A DNA stretch of 64,000 nucleotides, taken from NCBI GenBank assembly GCA_019745565.1, contig JAIESW010000016.1, positions 62,001-126,000 on the forward strand, read 5' to 3'. This DNA is from Burkholderiales bacterium. Lineage in GTDB: Bacteria; Pseudomonadota; Gammaproteobacteria; Burkholderiales; Ga0077523. The notes beneath the pieces are model-generated. The model searched no databases. It had not been told where the DNA came from and saw only the letters and a program-made list of their open reading frames with translations. Position numbers and translations under genes: made by a program. Positions within the stretch are counted from its first letter, which is position 1, and each line of letters begins with the position of its first letter. Below, piece by piece: positions 60,490 through 64,000 of this stretch.

Positions 60490-61340
60490 ACGCGACCCTC
60501 CGCGTTGCCGGCCTCGCGCTCGTCGCTGCAGCTGCGATGTCCGCGGCGAGCGCGCGCGCCGACGATGCGCCCGACCGCAAGTCGTTCCGCGTCTGCAGCG
60601 ATCCCGCGAACCTGCCGTTCTCGAACCAGGCGGGCGAAGAGTTCGAGAACAAGATCGCGGAACTGCTCGCGGGCAAGATCGGGTTGCCGCTCGAGTACTA
60701 CTACTTTCCGCAGCGCATGAATTTCGTGCGCAACACGCTGCGCTTCAAGCTGCCCGACGAGGACTACCGCTGCGACGTGATCATGGGCGTGCCGGTGGGC
60801 TTCGAGCAGGTGTCGGCGACGTCTGCGTACTTCCGCTCGACCTATGCGCTGGTGTACGCCAAGGGTCGCAAGCTGGACGGCGTGACTTCCGCTGCGGACC
60901 TGCTGGCGCTCGGCGAGAAGCTGAAGGGCGTTCGCATCGGCGTCTACGATCGTTCGCCCGGCACCGCATGGCTCGCCCATCATGGCATCGTCGATTCGGG
61001 CGTGCCCTACCGGATGTTGAACGCGCGGCCGGATTTCTATCCGGGCGAGATCATCGAGAAGGACCTGGTGGCCGGCGACATCGATGCGGCCATCGTGTGG
61101 GGTCCGGTGGCCGGGTATGCCGCACGCAGGGTCACCGATCAGGAACTGGTCGTCGTTCCCCTGAAGTCAGAGCCGGGCGTGAAGTTCGACTTCGCCGTCG
61201 CCATGGGCGTGCGGTTCGGGGAGCCAGGCTGGAAGCGCACCATCGAAACCCTCATCGCCGAGAATCAGGCACAGATACTGCAGATACTTAAGGAGTATCG
61301 TGTGCCTCTGGTGGATGAGAATGGAAATCCGATTCCCTGA
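60486..61340 (+). CDS. xoxJ: XoxJ, periplasmic binding-protein-like accessory protein
   Basis: A 284-residue protein from GTG 60486, signal peptide to ASARA. The solute-binding fold opens with FRVCSDPANLPFSNQAGEEFENKIAELLAGKIGLPLEYYYFPQ (family start, in two motifs), then CDVIMGVPVGFEQVSATSAYFRSTYALVYA and AAIVWGPVAGYAARR. The family (TIGR03871-type, MoxJ/XoxJ) accompanies quinoprotein dehydrogenases, probably for PQQ or metal loading or activation. Confidence 0.92.
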   Translation: MNATLRVAGLALVAAAAMSAASARADDAPDRKSFRVCSDPANLPFSNQAGEEFENKIAELLAGKIGLPLEYYYFPQRMNFVRNTLRFKLPDEDYRCDVIMGVPVGFEQVSATSAYFRSTYALVYAKGRKLDGVTSAADLLALGEKLKGVRIGVYDRSPGTAWLAHHGIVDSGVPYRMLNARPDFYPGEIIEKDLVAGDIDAAIVWGPVAGYAARRVTDQELVVVPLKSEPGVKFDFAVAMGVRFGEPGWKRTIETLIAENQAQILQILKEYRVPLVDENGNPIP

Positions 61341-61416
61341 CGTATGGAGATCAGTAGTCAGCCCAGCGCTTCGCACAATCGGGCAGATCGCAATCGCGGT
61401 TCGGCAGTCGGAGCGG

Positions 61417-62250
61417 GTGGATGCTCGCTTTCCGGTCGCGGCGGGCTTGGTGCTGCTCGTTTTTTGTGCACCGGCCCAGGCGATCGACGCACTGGAACTG
61501 CGGGCAGCCATGCAGAAGTTGGCCCCCAGCGTGGTGCGGATCGAGGCGGCGCGCGGCGACCAGGGACGCAATGCCATGGGCAGCGGTGTGGTCTTCGCGC
61601 CGGAGCGCGTGGCGACCAACTGCCACGTGGTACGCAATGCCGCCGAAGTGGCGGTGCTCTCGGGGACCATGCGCTGGGAAGCCACGGCGCGCCAGGCGCA
61701 TCCGCAGCACGACGTCTGCATCCTGACGGTTCCCGGGTTGCCGCTGCCGTCGGTGGATTCGGCGCCCTCGTCGTCCGCGAAGGTGGGCAGCCGTGTGCTC
61801 GCGCTCGGATTCAGCGGCGGGTTCGGCATGTCGCCTTCGACCGGAGCGGTCCAGGCGGCCCATGCCTTCGACGGAGGTCACGTGCTGCAGACCGATGCCG
61901 GCTTCAGCTCCGGTGCGAGCGGAGGCGGGCTGTTCGACGAATCCGGACATCTCGTGGGGCTGCTCACGTTCCGTCTGCCCGCGCGCGGCGCGTATTTCTT
62001 CGCGGTACCGGTGGAATGGGTGCACTCCGCAGCAGGTGCCGAGGTCACGGCGATCGGCCCGATCGTCGGCATGGCGTCGTTCTGGGAAGGACAGACGAAC
62101 CTGCTGCCGTACTTCCTGCGCGCGGCCACGCTCGAAGCGGCCGGCAACGCGCACGAGTTGCTGGAGCTGACCGCGCTCTGGCTGGAAGAAGAACCGCAGA
62201 ACGCCGACGCGCACGCCTTCCGCGAGCGCGCATTGTCGCTGCAACGTTAG
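61417..62250 (+). CDS. Exported trypsin-like serine protease (S1C-like)
   Basis: A 277-residue protein. GTG 61417 gives signal peptide VDARFPVAAGLVLLVFCAPAQA with GGAG 4 nt before it; longer starts overlap xoxJ. Catalytic triad His70 (TNCHVV), Asp99 (QHDVCIL) and Ser168 (GASGGGLF). After the protease domain (to about residue 200) comes a helical tail (LEAAGNAHELLELTALWLEEEP). No PDZ domain. Periplasmic; position after xoxFGJ suggests quality control or processing of the quinoprotein system. Confidence 0.85.
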   Translation: MDARFPVAAGLVLLVFCAPAQAIDALELRAAMQKLAPSVVRIEAARGDQGRNAMGSGVVFAPERVATNCHVVRNAAEVAVLSGTMRWEATARQAHPQHDVCILTVPGLPLPSVDSAPSSSAKVGSRVLALGFSGGFGMSPSTGAVQAAHAFDGGHVLQTDAGFSSGASGGGLFDESGHLVGLLTFRLPARGAYFFAVPVEWVHSAAGAEVTAIGPIVGMASFWEGQTNLLPYFLRAATLEAAGNAHELLELTALWLEEEPQNADAHAFRERALSLQR

Positions 62251-62263
62251 TCCGGAGGTCGGC

Positions 62264-62608
62264 ATGATGGTCAAGCGGCTGCTGTGCGCCGCGTTGGCGG
62301 CGTTCGCGCTGCCGGCGGCGCACGCCAACGATTTCCCCACGGTGGACCGGGTCGAGTTCGTCGAGGCGTGCATGCGCGATCGCCAAGGCATGCGGCAGGA
62401 GTTCCTCTACAAGTGCGCGTGTGCCATCGACGCGCTGGCGGCGGAGGTGAAGTACGACGAATACGTCGAATTGCTCACGGCCGCCCGCGCGATCACCATT
62501 GCCGGCGAACGCGGGGCCGTGGTGCGCGAGGCCGCCGATGCGCAGGCCATGGCGAAACGTTTTCGCGCCCTCGAGGACAAAGCCAAGAAGCAGTGCTTTT
62601 TGGACTGA
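62264..62608 (+). CDS. Small exported Cys-containing protein
   Basis: A 114-residue protein with GGAGG before ATG 62264 and signal peptide MMVKRLLCAALAAFALPAAHA. The mature part has four Cys (ACMRDRQ, YKCACAID, QCFLD) and helices (YDEYVELLTAARAITIAG, DAQAMAKRFRALEDKAKK). No heme motif (CxCAxD rather than CxxCH). Periplasmic. Unknown family; follows the protease by 13 nt. Confidence 0.75.
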   Translation: MMVKRLLCAALAAFALPAAHANDFPTVDRVEFVEACMRDRQGMRQEFLYKCACAIDALAAEVKYDEYVELLTAARAITIAGERGAVVREAADAQAMAKRFRALEDKAKKQCFLD

Positions 62609-62653
62609 GCGGCCGCTGCCGCGAGTCACCGCCGTCACGGAGGGGGCAGTCCG

Positions 62654-63484
62654 ATGAAACATGCCGTGGTGGTTCTCTGTTGGGTCGGTCTTGTGATGAA
62701 CGCCTCGGCCGCGACGGCCGACGCCGATGCCGCTCCCGACATCTGGGCGTTGGTTCGCACCAGCCTCTTCGGCGATCGTCCCATCCACGAGCCGGCCGAC
62801 GACGTGGTGCGCCTGCGGGTGCCGGCGCGCGCCGCCGACGCCGCGGTGGTGCCGCTGGCTGTGAGCCTCGGCAGCGCGCAGAGCGACGACCGGTACGTGA
62901 AGGCGCTGTACGTGGTGATCGACCGTAATCCCTCGCCCGTGGCAGCGATCTTCCGGTTCACACCGAGGAGCGGGCGCGCGGACATCGAGACGCGTGTGCG
63001 GGTCGAGGAGTACACCCACGTGCGCGCCATCGCCGAGATGAACACCGGCGAGTTGTACGCTGCGACCAGGTATGTGAAAGCTGCAGGCGGCTGCTCGGCA
63101 CCAGCCGCCAAGTCGAGCGACACCAGCGCGCTGGGACGCATGCGGCTCGTGCTGGAGGACGGTACTGCGGAGGGGACGGCCACGGCACGCCTGTCGGTGA
63201 TGCATCCGAACCATTCCGGCCTCGCGATGGACCAGTTCACGCGGTACTACACGCCGGCCTACTTCGTTCGCTCCATCGCCGTGAGTTACCGGGGCGAACC
63301 GGTGATGACGGCGGACGTGGATTTTTCCATCAGCGAGAACCCGAGTGTGCGGTTCCACTTCATCGCGCGCGAGGCGGGTGAACTGAAGGCTCAGGTGGTG
63401 GACACGAAGGACCTCACGTTCGAGACGGTGCTCGACGTGAATCCACTTGGGGCGGGGAAGGCTTCGGCGGAGGTTGCGCGGTAG
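62654..63484 (+). CDS. Quinoprotein dehydrogenase-associated SoxYZ-like carrier
   Basis: A 276-residue protein from ATG 62654 with signal peptide (KHAVVVLCWVGLVMNASA). The SoxY-like first half contains DIWALVRTSLFGDRPIHE and HEPADDVVRLRVPARAADAAVVPL; the closing VKAAGGCSAPAA holds the single Cys (near residue 151), where SoxY bears its substrate. The second half is SoxZ-like (LSVMHPNHSGLAMDQFTR, ISENPSVRFHF). The family is named for its place beside PQQ dehydrogenases. Its cargo is unknown. Confidence 0.88.
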   Translation: MKHAVVVLCWVGLVMNASAATADADAAPDIWALVRTSLFGDRPIHEPADDVVRLRVPARAADAAVVPLAVSLGSAQSDDRYVKALYVVIDRNPSPVAAIFRFTPRSGRADIETRVRVEEYTHVRAIAEMNTGELYAATRYVKAAGGCSAPAAKSSDTSALGRMRLVLEDGTAEGTATARLSVMHPNHSGLAMDQFTRYYTPAYFVRSIAVSYRGEPVMTADVDFSISENPSVRFHFIAREAGELKAQVVDTKDLTFETVLDVNPLGAGKASAEVAR

Positions 63485-63502
63485 GGACCACGCTCACCGC
63501 GA

Positions 63503-63620
63503 GCCCCCATCCCAACCTTCCCCCACCGTTGGTGGGGGAAGGAGTGCATCTGCTTGGCACATCGCGAACCAGGTGCACTCCTTCCCCCGGAAGAAGCCGG
63601 GGGAAGGCTGGGATGGGGGC
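63503..63620. repeat. REP/BIME-like repeat pair
   Basis: Unit 1 at 63503-63542 is GCCCCCATCCCAA plus a 12-bp stem with loop GTT. Unit 2 at 63580-63620 is an 11-bp stem followed by CTGGGATGGGGGC, in opposite orientation. Between them, AAGGAGTGCA and TGCACTCCTT make a further 10-bp dyad, so the whole block folds as one large structure. It separates the SoxYZ-like gene from the next, convergent gene. Confidence 0.85.
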
Positions 63621-63629
63621 AGCCGTCGT

Positions 63630-64000
63630 CTAAACCGTCACCGGTCGCGTAACGTCCGCAGACCCCAACGTGGCCGCAAGCAATCGATCCAACTGATCGC
63701 CAGCCCCAGGCGGCAGTGCGCCGCCCGGATGCCGCACCGTCGCGGTGGACAACAACCCGCGCCGCCGCAGGATCTCCTTGCGCACCGCCACGCCAGGCTG
63801 CTGCTCGAACACGATGAGCGGCAGGAAGCGTGTGTAGAGCGCACGCACGCGCTCCCAGTCACTGCTTCGAGCCGCACGCGCCATCGCGCTCAACACTTCG
63901 GGAAACGCGAAACCGGTATTGAAGCCGTCGCTGCCGGCTTCGAGATCGAACAGTCCGTAGAGCGCACCCAGCCCGGTGAGAATGCGCACGCTGCGCTCCG
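63630..64000 (-). CDS. Dihydrodipicolinate synthase family protein (5' end outside window)
   Basis: The C-terminal 123 codons of a DHDPS/NAL-type lyase; the frame stays open to the right edge. Recognisable: RILTGLGALYGLFDLEAGSDGFNTGFAFPEVL, then LYTRFLPLIVFEQQPGVAVRKEILRRRG. The GFNTGFAFPE pattern with FEQQPG is that of DHDPS relatives acting on keto-acids or sugars. The Schiff-base Lys lies upstream, out of view, so the activity cannot be judged. Confidence 0.85.
   Translation of the reverse strand, partial: ERSVRILTGLGALYGLFDLEAGSDGFNTGFAFPEVLSAMARAARSSDWERVRALYTRFLPLIVFEQQPGVAVRKEILRRRGLLSTATVRHPGGALPPGAGDQLDRLLAATLGSADVTRPVTV

Noticed and set aside
62264..62608. Small c-type cytochrome
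   Set aside because: The Cys residues are spaced CAC and do not form CxxCH.
1..64000. Prophage, integrative element or tRNA gene
   Set aside because: No integrase, transposase, phage structural gene or tRNA-like cloverleaf with CCA-proximal features was seen; GC content looks even apart from short regulatory sites.

Overview
This window is a high-GC chromosomal segment of a proteobacterium, most likely a betaproteobacterium with methylotrophic or facultatively methylotrophic physiology. The inference rests on gene content. There is a large tetrahydromethanopterin (H4MPT)/methylofuran C1 island, a lanthanide-type methanol dehydrogenase operon (xoxFGJ), a second PQQ alcohol dehydrogenase with lanthanide-site residues, and many Burkholderiales-style catabolic genes. 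No prophage, insertion sequence, rRNA, tRNA or CRISPR array is visible.

Left part (1-11.7 kb): a partial AraC-type regulator cut by the window edge; a string of weak small ORFs ending at a clear intrinsic terminator; phosphonate-linked genes (phnM and a DUF1045 2H phosphoesterase) around an MFS transporter and a NagD-like HAD phosphatase; and a minus-strand operon that looks like beta-alanine/omega-amino-acid catabolism (class III aminotransferase, M81/MlrC-like protein, methylmalonate-semialdehyde dehydrogenase, lipoprotein, PPOX flavoprotein).

11.7-20.2 kb: a plus-strand acyl-CoA/beta-oxidation operon with a GST, a PimC/PimD-like acyl-CoA dehydrogenase pair, 3-hydroxyacyl-CoA dehydrogenase, MaoC hydratase, a ComB-like phosphatase, two lipoproteins, a DECR2-like 2,4-dienoyl-CoA reductase and a HupE/UreJ-type membrane protein. 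20.2-25.7 kb: an exported formamidase/acetamidase operon behind a near-consensus sigma-70 promoter, a LysR regulator, a RidA-like protein and an SDR.

25.7-35.5 kb: a PQQ dehydrogenase, its terminator, a cytochrome c, an orphan TRAP solute-binding protein, an alpha/beta hydrolase, an SDR, and a three-part fusion of malonate decarboxylase MdcD-like and MdcE-like carboxyltransferase halves with a malonyl-CoA synthetase (MatB-like), followed by an MHS-type symporter. 35.5-38.2 kb: arsenosugar radical SAM arsS with its AhpD-like partner, an epoxide-hydrolase-like enzyme and a LprI-like secreted protein.

38.3-57.8 kb: the C1 island. Cofactor synthesis genes (mfnB, folK, mfnE-, mfnF- and mfnD-like, a HisA/HisF-like barrel, a CitG-like transferase, a RimK/MptN-like ligase, another ATP-grasp ligase, mptG, folB, a PCD-like protein, a flavoprotein, a DHPS-like protein, DUF447) are interleaved with the pathway enzymes: fae (formaldehyde to methylene-H4MPT), mtdB (methylene to methenyl), mch (methenyl to formyl) and fhcBADC (formyl transfer and hydrolysis to formate). 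58.0-63.5 kb: xoxF, xoxG and xoxJ followed by an exported serine protease, a small Cys-containing exported protein and a SoxYZ-like carrier. XoxF would make formaldehyde (or formate) in the periplasm, cytochrome XoxG would take the electrons, and the H4MPT pathway would oxidise the C1 unit in the cytoplasm. The window ends inside a dihydrodipicolinate-synthase-family gene. A GC-rich palindromic repeat family (REP/BIME-like) occurs at three intergenic places.
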